Part shown: piece after piece, positions 33,362 through 41,936 of the stretch
Position numbering within the stretch: position 1 is the first letter of the stretch
How the letters are laid out: the number at the start of each line of letters is the position of its first letter
NCBI RefSeq assembly: GCF_018140925.1
Contig: NZ_CP073315.1
Span: forward strand, 4,237,979 to 4,301,978
Reading direction: 5' to 3'
DNA length: 64,000 nt
From: Psychrobacillus sp. INOP01
Lineage (GTDB): Bacteria; Bacillota; Bacilli; Bacillales_A; Planococcaceae
Notes under the pieces: generated by a model
Databases searched by the model: none
Told to the model about the DNA's origin: nothing
What the model saw: only the letters and a program-made list of their open reading frames with translations
Program-made: the position numbers and the translations under genes

Positions 33362-33787
33362 ATGACACCAGAACAAATAATTAGAAAATTTTTTGAAGAA
33401 GTACGATCAGGAAAAAATCCAGACTACTCAAATCAATTAATGTCCGAACAAGTATTGGCTCATCAAATTGTATCCGAGGAAGAACAAACAGTTTTAAGGA
33501 CGCCTAAAGATTATGCTGAACACGTAAGAGAAATGATGGAAGCCTATGGTAATTATTCTTTAGAAATTCAAGAATTATTGGTACAAGGAAATAAAGTATA
33601 TGTCCGTTGGAAACAAGTAGGTGCACACGTAGGAGTAGTCGATGGATATCAACCTACAGGACTTACTATAACTCAAATGACAAGTGCAGTATATAAGATA
33701 GAAGGTGGAAAAATTTCCGAGTATTGGATTCAAATTGATAGGTCAGGGATTCAAAAACAATTAGAGTACAATAAACATATTAAATAG
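33362..33787 (+). CDS. SnoaL-like (NTF2-fold) protein
   Basis: 141 residues with the SnoaL/ester-cyclase pattern: TPEQIIRKFFEEVRSGKNPD at the start, LVQGNKVYVRWKQVGAHVGVVDGYQPTG in the barrel and YKIEGGKISEYWIQIDRSGIQKQL at the end. The fold binds small hydrophobic ligands and may isomerise or hydrolyse them. ATG 33362 follows ATGGAGGTG. It lies between a recombinase remnant and a core A at 33822. Confidence 0.82.
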   Translation: MTPEQIIRKFFEEVRSGKNPDYSNQLMSEQVLAHQIVSEEEQTVLRTPKDYAEHVREMMEAYGNYSLEIQELLVQGNKVYVRWKQVGAHVGVVDGYQPTGLTITQMTSAVYKIEGGKISEYWIQIDRSGIQKQLEYNKHIK

Positions 33788-33821
33788 TTATTTGATATTC
33801 CAAAGTGTTAGGATAATAAAC

Positions 33822-33856
33822 TTTTCTTGAACTAAAGGGTGCTTTAGCAGAACAAG
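33822..33856 (+). repeat. Core A without partner B
   Basis: GAACTAAAGGGTGCTTTAGC followed by a GACCATC/GATGGTC hairpin at 33856-33880, a third linker type also seen at 57198. Confidence 0.85.
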
Positions 33857-33915
33857 ACCATCAACCATCATTCGATGGTCTATTTATATGTACAGAACAA
33901 TCAAATAGATTTAGG

Positions 33916-33967
33916 CGATCCAGAAGTATTTCACTTAAACTAACGGGTGCTTTACTTCAAGAAGAAT
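33916..33967 (+). repeat. Core A with leader, truncated linker
   Basis: CACTTAAACTAACGGGTGCT then TTACTTCAAGAAG, where the linker breaks off. Confidence 0.88.
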
Positions 33968-34016
33968 TGAAAGTATTTCGGTAGTCGAATAGTTAAACTA
34001 AGGGCAGGAGGTTTAC

Positions 34017-34454
34017 ATGGACAAAACATCGCTATATGCATATATTCTATTTAGCGGAAATGATGATTTCCCATTAGATGTCGTTACGGAAAGACTAGGC
34101 GTGCAACCTACGAAAACTTGGAAAGTAGGAGAACGAGTAGAGCCTAACCATCCAAAAAATCAGTTATTACGGTCATATACTGGTTGGCATTTTGAAATAG
34201 AAACTAAAGAATCACTAGATACAGAAGATGTATTACGTCCACTTTTAGAAGTATTCCAATCAAAGACAGATACGATTAATCAATTAAAAGAAGAACTTAT
34301 TTTAGATGTACGTCTAGAGTTAGTTATACAGATTTACGATGGATATACTCCAGGATTAGTGATTTATCCTGAATTCAGTAAGTTCGCTGCAGAAATAAAT
34401 GCTTTTTTAGACGTTGATATGTATGTGTTTTCTATTAATGATCCAAATGAATAA
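34017..34454 (+). CDS. DUF4279 protein, cassette cargo
   Basis: 145 residues with the DUF4279 pattern: YILFSGNDDFPLDVVTERLGVQPTKTWKVGE, then YTGWHFEIETKESLDTEDVLRPLLEVF and a final Y-x-PGLVIYPEFSKFAAEI region. Members are often immunity-like or accessory proteins of unknown activity. ATG 34017 follows GCAGGAGGTTTAC. Core A lies 50 bases upstream and a full unit about 55 bases downstream. Confidence 0.82.
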   Translation: MDKTSLYAYILFSGNDDFPLDVVTERLGVQPTKTWKVGERVEPNHPKNQLLRSYTGWHFEIETKESLDTEDVLRPLLEVFQSKTDTINQLKEELILDVRLELVIQIYDGYTPGLVIYPEFSKFAAEINAFLDVDMYVFSINDPNE

Positions 34455-34510
34455 ACGGACTATTATAAACTACATGTCCACATATAATAAAGATTACTAA
34501 GAATGTCAAT

Positions 34511-34596
34511 TATTCTTCAACTAACGGGTGCTTTACTTCAAGAAGGGGTAAAGCCTTTTTTGTTGAACTAACGCGGCAGGTTAGTTTAATAAGAAA
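34511..34596 (+). repeat. Full cassette-site unit (core A, linker, core B)
   Basis: CAACTAACGGGTGCTTTACT, a slightly shortened linker, core B centre CGGCAG with GTTAGTTTAATAAG. Confidence 0.94.
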
Positions 34597-34689
34597 ATGG
34601 GAGTTTTTATGTTCGCATTAGACTCATTATGTGTAATAGAAAGAAAGGCGCAAAAAAATTACGACTGTAACTTAAATAGAAAAAAATAT

Positions 34690-35085
34690 TTACTGTTCTG
34701 GGTGAAGGATATTGCAGGCACTTAACCAATTTCCAGAAGGATCTTTAAATCCAAAACCACCAAATTCGCCTTGTAAATTTAAAGGACCAACTTCAACTTG
34801 TTTTCCTTCAAGCCACTCATATAATTCTTTTAAGGTAGGAGTATAAAAGTCAATTATGCTATGAACGATATTAGTATTTGTATTTGTGAATGATAATCCA
34901 TTAATTTCTTCAGTTTCAACCAAGAAAATCGTTGGAACTCCTTTTGATTTCATAGTAAGCATAGCATTTTTTTTACCTTGAAAGTGGACTTCGGCACCCA
35001 GGATATCGATATAAAACTTTATAGATTCTTCTAAATTAGTAACTGGTATTTCCAGTGTAGCAATATGTGATATTAAATTAGTCAT
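34690..35085 (-). CDS. VOC-superfamily (glyoxalase/bleomycin-resistance fold) protein
   Basis: 131 residues with two beta-alpha-beta-beta-beta modules: HIATLEIPVTNLEESIKFYIDILGAEV at the start and HSIIDFYTPTLKELYEWLEGKQVEVGP in the second half, ending GFGFKDPSGNWLSACN. Metal ligands expected in this fold (His5-like and a late Glu) are not all obvious. ATG 35085 follows AGGAGGCT. Minus strand, monocistronic. Substrate unknown. Confidence 0.82.
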   Translation of the reverse strand: MTNLISHIATLEIPVTNLEESIKFYIDILGAEVHFQGKKNAMLTMKSKGVPTIFLVETEEINGLSFTNTNTNIVHSIIDFYTPTLKELYEWLEGKQVEVGPLNLQGEFGGFGFKDPSGNWLSACNILHPEQ

Positions 35086-35166
35086 AGTAGCCTCCTGTGT
35101 TTTGTTTGCACATATATTTTTCTACACTCAATTAAGAAATCCTTCTTAAGTTTCATTAAGAATGGA

Positions 35167-35409
35167 ATGTCTTATCAAACAAGCCGTTTACATCAAGAAC
35201 AAGATTCTTTAATGATAGATACAGAATACCTATCTGAATTGTTCGAAAAAGGTTTACCAACTTTAAATCAAACAATTACTATAATTTCAACTACTTTAAA
35301 TATAAGATATAAAGAAATTATTCAAGAAATCCTTTTATGTATGTATCAACAAGATATGTTCAAAGAACTAATTAGTTTTCTATTTCCGGAAGAAGTAAAG
35401 AACCTATAA
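35167..35409 (+). CDS. Hypothetical small protein
   Basis: 80 residues, mostly helical by composition (LSELFEKGLPTLNQTITIIS; EIIQEILLCMYQQDMFKELISFLFP). No good ribosome binding site precedes ATG 35167. No family recognised; it may be a remnant. Confidence 0.4.
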   Translation: MSYQTSRLHQEQDSLMIDTEYLSELFEKGLPTLNQTITIISTTLNIRYKEIIQEILLCMYQQDMFKELISFLFPEEVKNL

Positions 35410-35688
35410 TTAAAATTACTTAGTGTTTCACAGTGAACCCCCAGTGAGTAAACTGTCCGCTTAGGGTTAACTTTATTAATTTTTAACTTCTCATGCAGTA
35501 GCTTGAAGTTAAATAACTGTATTTAGTATACAGATTCCGAACTGCCTATATCGTTAATTGAATTTAAACAAGTTCCCAAAGCGGGATTTGGGAATATTTT
35601 TTTGACTATTTGTAGTGGTGTAGTAGTTTAAGATAAGCTTGTTAAAATCCATTTGTTTTGATACACTCAAGCTAATTAAATGCATTTG

Positions 35689-35772
35689 CAGGGGGACACA
35701 TTGGTGTTGAGAAGGTAAAATCTGACCCTTAGAACCTGACCGTTAATACGGACGTAGGGAGCAAAGTACATA
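35689..35772 (+). ncRNA. TPP riboswitch 1 of a tandem pair
   Basis: Conserved thi-box blocks in order: GGGGGACA, GTGTTGAGAAGG, CTGACCCTTAGAACCTGA and CGGACGTAGGGAGCAA. Binds thiamine pyrophosphate. It is followed by its own terminator at 35796. Confidence 0.93.
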
Positions 35773-35795
35773 CAAATTATGAATTTGTACTTACT

Positions 35796-35832
35796 AGGGC
35801 TCCGCGTATTTTTTACGTGGAGCCTTTCTTAT
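35796..35832 (+). terminator. Terminator of TPP riboswitch 1
   Basis: GGGCTCCGCGT pairs with ACGTGGAGCC, then TTTCTT. Confidence 0.85.
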
Positions 35833-35846
35833 GCAAATACTTTAAT

Positions 35847-35928
35847 TGCGGGGGGACACTTTGGTGTTGAGAAGGTTAAAACCTGACCCTTAGAACCTGA
35901 CAGTTAACACTGACGTAGGGAGCAATTA
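35847..35928 (+). ncRNA. TPP riboswitch 2 of a tandem pair
   Basis: Repeats the same blocks with few changes (GGGGGACACTTTGGTGTTGA, CTGACCCTTAGAACCTGA, CTGACGTAGGGAGCAA). It precedes a second terminator 65-90 bases before tenA. Confidence 0.93.
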
Positions 35929-35950
35929 GTGGTGTAGTTTACACTTTTTG

Positions 35951-35982
35951 GGCGTCTCTATTTTTAGAGACGCCTTTTTTTG
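35951..35982 (+). terminator. Terminator of TPP riboswitch 2
   Basis: GGCGTCTCTAtttttAGAGACGCC followed by T7; 32 bases before the tenA start. Confidence 0.9.
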
Positions 35983-36013
35983 CACTTACGTCCACCAATG
36001 AGGAGGACTATGT

Positions 36014-36703
36014 ATGGAATTTTGTGAAAAAGTGAGGAAAGAAACGAATGTTTATTTTGAGGCAAGCTTCGAGCATCCATTTGTACGAGGCATTGCAGAT
36101 GGAACTTTGCCGTTAGAGAAATTTAAGTTTTATATGCTACAAGATTCGTATTATTTAAAGCATTACACAAAAGTCCTGGCGCTTGCAGCAGCGAAAGCAA
36201 CAAATGAAGAGGATATTCACTATTTTTTAGACACGGCACGATTTATTCATGAAGCCGAGTTGGAACTTCATCGTACGACGTTTAAGGATTTAGGCGTTAC
36301 AGCTGAGGAAATTGAACAATTTGAAGCAGCACCTGCAGCCTATAACTATGTGAGTCATATGTATCAGGCGGTTCATACTGGAGATGTTGCAGAAGCATTT
36401 GCAGCGATTTTACCTTGCCCGTGGCTGTATCAAGAAATCGGGCAAAAAATAAAACAAGCTTCGCCTAATATACCGTTATATGCCCAATGGATTGCCCTAT
36501 ATGGATCAGACAAGATGAAAGAAACGATCGAAAAGCAAAAGAAAATGATGAATCGTTTAGCAGCAGAGCAACAGGAAAAAGAAAAATGGTTATATGAGCA
36601 TTTTAAGAAAAGTTGTTACTATGAATGGCAGTTTTGGGAAATGGCTTGGACGATGCAAAATTGGATGCAGGAGGTGTATATCGTTGAGCCTGCAAAAAAT
36701 TAA
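36014..36703 (+). CDS. tenA: TenA, aminopyrimidine aminohydrolase (thiaminase II)
   Basis: 229 residues, all-helical. The active-site Cys is in ILPCPWLYQEIG (about residue 137), with EAELELHR and YEWQFWEMAWTMQNW in the expected places. It salvages 4-amino-5-hydroxymethyl-2-methylpyrimidine from degraded thiamine. First gene of the thiamine salvage operon, under two TPP riboswitches. ATG 36014 follows GAGGAGGACT. Its end overlaps the start of thiM by 20 bases. Confidence 0.94.
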   Translation: MEFCEKVRKETNVYFEASFEHPFVRGIADGTLPLEKFKFYMLQDSYYLKHYTKVLALAAAKATNEEDIHYFLDTARFIHEAELELHRTTFKDLGVTAEEIEQFEAAPAAYNYVSHMYQAVHTGDVAEAFAAILPCPWLYQEIGQKIKQASPNIPLYAQWIALYGSDKMKETIEKQKKMMNRLAAEQQEKEKWLYEHFKKSCYYEWQFWEMAWTMQNWMQEVYIVEPAKN

Positions 36704-37427
36704 TACACAAAAACCTCTCGTACATTGCATCACAAACTATGTAGTGGCGAATTTCACCGCAAATGGCTTGCTGGCGATTGGTGCTTCCCCTGTGATGGCT
36801 GATGCACAAGAGGAAGTAGCCGAAATGGCGAGTAAAGCGGATGCATTACTTCTCAATATTGGGACACTTAATGAACGCACCATTTCTTCGATGCAAGTAG
36901 CTGGCCAAAGTGCAAATACGCACCACGTGCCGATTGTGTTAGATCCTGTTGGTGCAGGGGCAACCGTTTTTCGTACACGTACAACGCTTGCCTTATTACA
37001 ACAGTTAAAGGTGAGCTTAATTCGCTGTAATATAGGAGAACTCGCTGCCATTGCCGGTGTCAATTGGCATTCAAAAGGTGTGGATAGCGGTTCAGGGAAA
37101 CTTGATGTTGTACAAACTGCCAAAACCGTTGCAAGGAACTATAATTGCTTGGTCATTGTCACAGGTGAAACAGATGTATTAACAGACGGTGTTCAAGTGG
37201 CACTGATTACGGGCGGTCATGAAAAGATCACGAAAGTGACGGGCAGTGGCTGTTTACTTAGTGCGATTTGTACAGCCCTACTTGCAAGTAGTACGGAGCC
37301 TTTTTCGGATTTAGCGAATTTATTACGTGAATATAAACAGATAAGTGAATGGGCTTATGGGCCGATTGGTACGTTGCATGAAAATGTACTGAACCATTTA
37401 GAACGATTAGCGGAGGGAACAAAATGA
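36684..37427 (+). CDS. thiM: ThiM, hydroxyethylthiazole kinase
   Basis: 247 residues. PLVHCITNYVVANFTANGLLAIGASPVMADAQEEV is the family signature, LDPVGAGAT follows, and the catalytic VTGSGCLLSA loop is near residue 190. It phosphorylates 4-methyl-5-(2-hydroxyethyl)thiazole. The start is TTG 36684, 7 bases after GGAGGTG, inside the end of tenA; a longer in-frame start at 36594 would add unrelated residues. The stop overlaps thiD by 4 bases. Confidence 0.93.
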   Translation: MSLQKINTQKPLVHCITNYVVANFTANGLLAIGASPVMADAQEEVAEMASKADALLLNIGTLNERTISSMQVAGQSANTHHVPIVLDPVGAGATVFRTRTTLALLQQLKVSLIRCNIGELAAIAGVNWHSKGVDSGSGKLDVVQTAKTVARNYNCLVIVTGETDVLTDGVQVALITGGHEKITKVTGSGCLLSAICTALLASSTEPFSDLANLLREYKQISEWAYGPIGTLHENVLNHLERLAEGTK

Positions 37428-38239
37428 TTGCATGTACAATAGCAGGTTCAGACAGTGGTGGCGGCGCTGGTATTCAAGCAGATCTGAAAACATTTCAGGA
37501 ATTAGGGGTGTTTGGCACATCGGTCATTACAGCATTAACTGCACAAAATACAACAGGTGTGCATGGGATTTTTACAACAACTGCATCGTTTGTACAAACA
37601 CAGCTAAAGGCAGTACTCGATGATTTTGATGTAAAAGCGATCAAAACAGGCATGTTGTTTGATGCAGGAATTATTGAAAGCGTAGTTGCGTTGCTGAAAG
37701 AGCAGCAAATTCCGTTAATAGTGGACCCCGTCATGATGGCAAAAGGAGGCGCTAGTTTGTTACAGCAGCAGGCGATACGTGCGATGAAGGAACAATTATT
37801 ACCAATTGCAACCATTTGTACCCCGAATATCCCAGAAGCAGAGGTACTAACAGGTCGAACGATCCAAACGAAACAACAGATTGACCAAGCAGCGGGCGAA
37901 TTATTAGCGTTAGGCGTACAATGCGTTGTCATGAAAGGCGGGCATCTAGATGGAGAATTGGCGACTGATACGGTGTATTGGAACGGCAGGCATTTTACGA
38001 TGACAACACCACGTGTACAAACAAAAGCTACGCATGGCACAGGCTGTACATTTTCTGCTGCCCTTACGGCACAGTTAGCGAAAGGCTTATTAATGAAAGA
38101 AGCCATGATCGAGGCAAAGAAATTTATACATTTAGCCATTTCCAACCCTTTATCTATTGGTCAAGGTCATGGACCTACCAATCATTTTGCGTACAAATGT
38201 GCAGAAGGAAAATGCGAGGTACTGATTCATGAATCGTAA
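37424..38239 (+). CDS. thiD: ThiD, hydroxymethylpyrimidine (phosphate) kinase
   Basis: 271 residues of the ribokinase fold. AGSDSGGGAGIQADLKTF at the start, DPVMMAKGG near the middle and KATHGTGCTFSAALTAQLAKG with the catalytic Cys/Gly loop near residue 205. It phosphorylates HMP and HMP-P. ATG 37424 overlaps the thiM stop (ATGA). Operon with tenA, thiM and thiE. Confidence 0.94.
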   Translation: MIACTIAGSDSGGGAGIQADLKTFQELGVFGTSVITALTAQNTTGVHGIFTTTASFVQTQLKAVLDDFDVKAIKTGMLFDAGIIESVVALLKEQQIPLIVDPVMMAKGGASLLQQQAIRAMKEQLLPIATICTPNIPEAEVLTGRTIQTKQQIDQAAGELLALGVQCVVMKGGHLDGELATDTVYWNGRHFTMTTPRVQTKATHGTGCTFSAALTAQLAKGLLMKEAMIEAKKFIHLAISNPLSIGQGHGPTNHFAYKCAEGKCEVLIHES

Positions 38240-38843
38240 TATGTTGAATGTTTATTTTATTATGGGAACGCAAAATAGCCAGGAGCCTCTTGAAACACTT
38301 AAAAAAGCATTGCAAACAGGTATTTCTTGTTTCCAATTCCGTGAAAAAGGTGAAGGCTGTTTAACGGGTGCAGCTTATGAGGCGTTTGCGTTTGCCTGTC
38401 AAAAACTGTGCAAAGCGTATAACGTGCCCTTTATTGTGAATGACGACATCGAATTGGCACTAAAAATGGATGCGGATGGGATTCATGTGGGGCAAGATGA
38501 TGTGATTATCACCGAATTTCGCTCACTTGCCAAAGATAAAATTGTGGGGGTTTCTGTACATAATGAACAGGAGCTAGCCCAAGCTGTAAGAAACGGAGCT
38601 GATTATGTAGGCATCGGGCCCATTTATCCAACGAAATCAAAGCATGATGCAAAACCACCGGCAGGGCTCGATTTTCTACAAACTGCAAGAAAGCAGTACC
38701 CGCATTTTCCGATTGTCGGGATTGGGGGCATTGATGAACACAATGCTCACAAAGTTCGAGCAAGTGGAGCTGATGGTGTAGCGGTTATTTCTGTTATTTG
38801 TGAAAGTGCAGATTTAAAAAAGACGATACAAAAATTAAGTTAG
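38229..38843 (+). CDS. thiE: ThiE, thiamine phosphate synthase
   Basis: 204 residues, TIM barrel. FQFREKGEG, FIVNDDIELALKMDADGIHVGQDD and YVGIGPIYPTKSKHDAKPPAGL are the signature segments, and GIGGIDEHNAHKVRASGADGVAVIS binds phosphate. It joins HMP-PP and thiazole phosphate to give thiamine phosphate. It overlaps thiD by 11 bases and completes the salvage pathway. Confidence 0.94.
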   Translation: MNRNMLNVYFIMGTQNSQEPLETLKKALQTGISCFQFREKGEGCLTGAAYEAFAFACQKLCKAYNVPFIVNDDIELALKMDADGIHVGQDDVIITEFRSLAKDKIVGVSVHNEQELAQAVRNGADYVGIGPIYPTKSKHDAKPPAGLDFLQTARKQYPHFPIVGIGGIDEHNAHKVRASGADGVAVISVICESADLKKTIQKLS

Positions 38844-38854
38844 GAGAACGACTA

Positions 38855-38932
38855 ATGGAACTAGATAAACAAACCCTATTAGTTACGGGCGCAACGGGAC
38901 CCCCATTAGGTCACCCCCTATGTATAATATAA
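38855..38932 (+). pseudogene. Truncated SDR-like start behind thiE
   Basis: ATG 38855 follows TAGGAGAACG. It encodes ELDKQTLLVTGATG, the start of a Rossmann-fold dehydrogenase, but the frame ends after 25 residues in unrelated DNA. A fifth gene of the operon seems to have been cut off here. Core A lies about 60 bases further on. Confidence 0.5.
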
Positions 38933-38989
38933 ATAAACATACCGTATTAAGATATATTAAATAAGAAAATTCCGAATTTTCTCTATAAC

Positions 38990-39022
38990 CTTGTTCAACT
39001 AACGGGTGCTTTAGCAGAACAG
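38990..39022 (+). repeat. Core A without partner B
   Basis: CAACTAACGGGTGCTTTAGC, followed by a separate terminator. Confidence 0.88.
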
Positions 39023-39032
39023 GGCTTGGTTT

Positions 39033-39070
39033 TACCCCTTTAGATATGATTGTCTAAAGGGGTGTTTATT
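39033..39070 (+). terminator. Terminator replacing the usual linker
   Basis: ACCCCTTTAGA/TCTAAAGGGGT stem with T-rich tail. Confidence 0.8.
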
Positions 39071-39263
39071 ATGTTGAAAAGGAAAAGAACATCTGTGGAA
39101 CTAGTGGTGACAATAGAGTTGTTCCACAAATTAGACAGAAGAATAGGGTGCTTTATCTGGCAAAATTGGAATATTTATTGAATATAGAAACTGTAGATAT
39201 TAAAAATGGAACAAATAAAAGCTAAATAACAATAATATAATCTCTTTTCTAGATATGCGTTTA
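39071..39263. other. No convincing gene
   Basis: A 37-codon frame from ATG 39071 (MLKRKRTSVELVVTIELFHK) lies near AGGGGTG but has no features. I see nothing else. Confidence 0.3.
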
Positions 39264-40022
39264 TCAAGAATCAAAGAACTTAATACCACTTAGTACAAAA
39301 GCATCAGAACTTGGGCTATAACCAACTAACTTTCTTGTTCCTTCAATATCAATTCGTTTAAACCTGTTGTTAGATACACCATGTAAAATTGAAAATGGAG
39401 GTAAGTTCTTTGCCGTCATCGACTTTAAGAGAAGGTCCATAAAATCTTCTGGGCTTAAGTATGCACTCATATCTCTAGCTGTTAGTGGTTTACCATATGG
39501 ATTATAATCATCATATGCACCTATACGAATAGCAAGACTTTGTAACCCTTCTTCATAAGCAAAATAAGAAGCAACAGCCTCTGCAAAACACTTACTTACC
39601 CCGTACATATTTTTGGGTCTCGTGGGTGAAAAAGCATGTGGTTGATAATCCAAAGGATAGCCTTCAATTGTTTGAGCACTTGAAGCAACTATCACTTTGG
39701 ATACATTATTATTACTAGCAGCTCTAAAAATATTATAGGTTCCCTTTATATGATTTTCTAATAAGGAGCCATAAAAATCAGCATTTGGTGAAGGATTACC
39801 TGCCAAGTGTATAACTATATCTATACCTTTCGTAAATTCTTGACAAGCAGCTAAATCAGAAACATCTAAATATATGATTTCATGATTTGTATCTTTAAAA
39901 ATTTCTAAAGCAGATAAGTTAATATCTGCTAGCCGTAACTGGTAATTCCCTTGCTTTTCTAGGAACCTTGTAACATCTTGGCCAATCTTACCTGCAGCAC
40001 CTGTAACTAAAATTTTTTGCAT
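39264..40022 (-). CDS. NAD-dependent epimerase/dehydratase-family protein (uronate dehydrogenase-like)
   Basis: 252 residues, extended SDR fold: VTGAAGKIGQDVTRFLE for NAD binding, HLAGNPSP, VIVASSAQT and the catalytic YGVSK (Tyr about 143). The arrangement resembles uronate dehydrogenases and small sugar epimerases. ATG 40022 is at the divergent gap with the LysR gene, which probably controls it. Substrate unknown. Confidence 0.85.
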   Translation of the reverse strand: MQKILVTGAAGKIGQDVTRFLEKQGNYQLRLADINLSALEIFKDTNHEIIYLDVSDLAACQEFTKGIDIVIHLAGNPSPNADFYGSLLENHIKGTYNIFRAASNNNVSKVIVASSAQTIEGYPLDYQPHAFSPTRPKNMYGVSKCFAEAVASYFAYEEGLQSLAIRIGAYDDYNPYGKPLTARDMSAYLSPEDFMDLLLKSMTAKNLPPFSILHGVSNNRFKRIDIEGTRKLVGYSPSSDAFVLSGIKFFDS

Positions 40023-40164
40023 TTCACTTCATCCTTCCATGAAAAATACATCCCTTGTCAAGGGTCATATAATAGAGCATGCACTTATTATAAGTTTGTT
40101 ATGGCATTAAATAAAACGAAGAAATATAATGGAAACATGAATAAAATTCATAAGGAGGAACATA

Positions 40165-41052
40165 GTGACTTTAACAAAATATGAAATATTTAACAAAGTG
40201 GCAGAACTCAATAGTTTTACAAAAGCTGCAGAAGTGTTAGGTTTCACCCAATCTGCTGTAAGTCATGCAATTAGCAGTTTGGAAAAAGAGTTTTCCTTTC
40301 CTTTATTTATTCGCAATCACTCTACTTTAACATTGACCAAAAATGCAGAGGAGCTTTTAATTACTGTTCGGAAAATTTTATACTATAACAACATGCTGAA
40401 GCAGGAAGTAGCCGCTATCAATGGGTTCCAAAAAGGAATAGTTAGAGTGGGGGTTTTTTCGAGTATTTCTAAAAACTGGATTCCTGGTATTCTTAAAAAA
40501 ATGGAGGAAAAGTTTCCAAATATTGAAATCGAATTACTGGAAGGAAACTATGCTGAGGTTGAGAATTGGTTACAAAACGGGAGATTAGATTGTGGATTTA
40601 TTAATAATGATACTTACTTTGAATCATTTGAAAAATCCTTTGAAATCGTACAATTGAAGAGGGATCGACTTTTATGTGTTGTATCTAACCAATCCCCATT
40701 ATGTAAGGAAAACCAAGTATCAATGCAACAAATAGAAAATGTACCTTTTATTATGCCAACATATCAGTGTTATGATGATATTCAAAAAATATTTAGGGAG
40801 AATAAAGTTAGCCCCAATATTCGATTCGAAAATATGAATGAATACTCGGTGATCTCCATGGTGGAGAATAATCTAGGAATTAGTATATTGCCAGAAATGA
40901 TTATACCGAAATCAAAAATTTCTTTTACAGCCATTCCACTTAAAAGTGATAGCTATCGAACTATTGGATTAGCTATAAGAAAACCAACCTCACCCGCGAC
41001 TAAGAAATTTTCTGAGATTACTAAAAGGTGGGTATCATTTGAATCAATTTAA
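40165..41052 (+). CDS. LysR-family transcriptional regulator
   Basis: 295 residues. The N-terminal winged HTH (FNKVAELNSFTKAAEVLGFTQSAVSHAISSLEKEF) is classical. The effector domain starts at about residue 90 (KGIVRVGVFSSISKNWIPGIL) and ends with a LysR-substrate pattern. GTG 40165 follows AAGGAGGAACATA. Divergent from the epimerase gene with a 142-base gap, the usual LysR arrangement. Confidence 0.92.
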   Translation: MTLTKYEIFNKVAELNSFTKAAEVLGFTQSAVSHAISSLEKEFSFPLFIRNHSTLTLTKNAEELLITVRKILYYNNMLKQEVAAINGFQKGIVRVGVFSSISKNWIPGILKKMEEKFPNIEIELLEGNYAEVENWLQNGRLDCGFINNDTYFESFEKSFEIVQLKRDRLLCVVSNQSPLCKENQVSMQQIENVPFIMPTYQCYDDIQKIFRENKVSPNIRFENMNEYSVISMVENNLGISILPEMIIPKSKISFTAIPLKSDSYRTIGLAIRKPTSPATKKFSEITKRWVSFESI

Positions 41053-41089
41053 TCTTGCCAAAATCTGAGCTATTTAAATTGAAATGGTT

Positions 41090-41178
41090 CTTCTTGAACT
41101 AACGGAGGCATTAGTTTAAGATCATTGGGTTACTTAGGTATCACTTTTTTCTTGTACAACTAAAAGGACAGCGTTCCT
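41090..41178 (+). repeat. Degenerate full unit
   Basis: GAACTAACGGAGGCATTAGT, linker with GGGTTAC/GGTATC, decayed core B (CAACTAAAAGGACAGCGTTC). Confidence 0.82.
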
Positions 41179-41207
41179 GTAATGAATAAAATTAATTATG
41201 TAAAATC

Positions 41208-41311
41208 AACAAAGTTTGTGAAAAAACGTACTTAAACTAACGGGTGCTTTACTTCAATAAGGAGTAAAGCCTTTTTTCTTATTGAACTAAAGCAGCAGGT
41301 TACTTTAATAA
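41208..41311 (+). repeat. Full unit with extended leader before the 50-residue gene, copy 1
   Basis: Leader GTTTGTGAAAAAACGTACTT, core A, terminator linker, core B (ACTAAAGCAGCAGGTTACTT). From GCAGCAGG rightward it matches 51026 onward. Confidence 0.94.
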
Positions 41312-41355
41312 TAATGTTAAGATTATAGGTGCATTGAGATGTGAGGTGATATTAA

Positions 41356-41508
41356 ATGAAAGGTTGGCTATATGGGGTATATGCTCTAATAATAGCAATA
41401 GTCTCTATGTTTACAGGGGAAATAGTAACGTTTATTATGCTTGGATTTATTTTAATAAGCCTCCAAAATATTCATGCTACCTTAAAGGAGATATTAAAAG
41501 TTAAATAA
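41356..41508 (+). CDS. 50-residue two-helix membrane protein, copy 1
   Basis: ATG 41356 follows GTGAGGTG. The product is MKGWLYGVYALIIAIVSMF, a short TGE turn, a second helix and a basic tail LKEILKVK. The same cassette is duplicated at 51096 with only a few base changes. A core A follows 7 bases after the stop. Function unknown. Confidence 0.65.
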   Translation: MKGWLYGVYALIIAIVSMFTGEIVTFIMLGFILISLQNIHATLKEILKVK

Positions 41509-41514
41509 GAAGAA

Positions 41515-41579
41515 AATTGACTAACGAGGTGCTTTAGTTAAAGATTATGAGCTGTCTTAGACAACTTTTTTCTTATTGG
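41515..41579 (+). repeat. Core A and linker ending copy 1 of the 50-residue cassette
   Basis: TTGACTAACGAGGTGCTTTA, linker stem GAGCTGTCTTAGACAAC with T-run; core B lost at TTATTGGAATACC. Compare 51255, where the same left arm joins a B-type right half. Confidence 0.9.
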
Positions 41580-41652
41580 AATACCGTCAGGAAAATGCGG
41601 ATTTACAAAGCTAAGCCCATTTTCAAGACGATTTCCCCATTTTTAACAACGA

Positions 41653-41934
41653 GAGAATTGATCACTTGTAAATCGATAGACTGTGGCTCTTTTTCCTGTA
41701 ATGGCTAGTGTTAACCAATTAGAGCAGGATCTTATCCTTATGCGCCAATGTGAAGAAATTGAGCTGGCCAAGGAAATAGGGGAATTTAAAGGCCGATTAA
41801 AGAAATATCAAAAAAAATATGCAGGGATGAATTATGCTGTAATGCTATACAAAGAAGGAGATATGATTGTAAATCAAATTTGTGAATTTACAAATGTGTC
41901 ATTATATAGAAAGCTATCGGAGGGGAATGCATAA
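41653..41934 (+). pseudogene. C-terminal fragment of a serine resolvase (Tn3-type)
   Basis: The frame encodes LFPVMASVNQLEQDLI at its start and then GEFKGRLKKYQKKYAGMNYAVMLYKEGDMIVNQICEFTNVSLYRKL, the hinge and HTH of a Tn3-family resolvase. The catalytic Ser domain is absent and the ATG at 41683 is fortuitous. Two residues of the HTH (normally VSRASLYRKL) are missing. Relic of a transposon. Confidence 0.7.
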
Positions 41935-41936
41935 TC

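Noticed and set aside
36594..36683. Early start of thiM inside tenA
   Set aside because: The added residues have no similarity to ThiM; TTG 36684 has a good GGAGGTG site.
37495..38145. 216-codon open frame on the minus strand opposite thiD
   Set aside because: A shadow of the thiD reading frame: Cys/Asn/Ser-rich composition, no ribosome binding site, no family.
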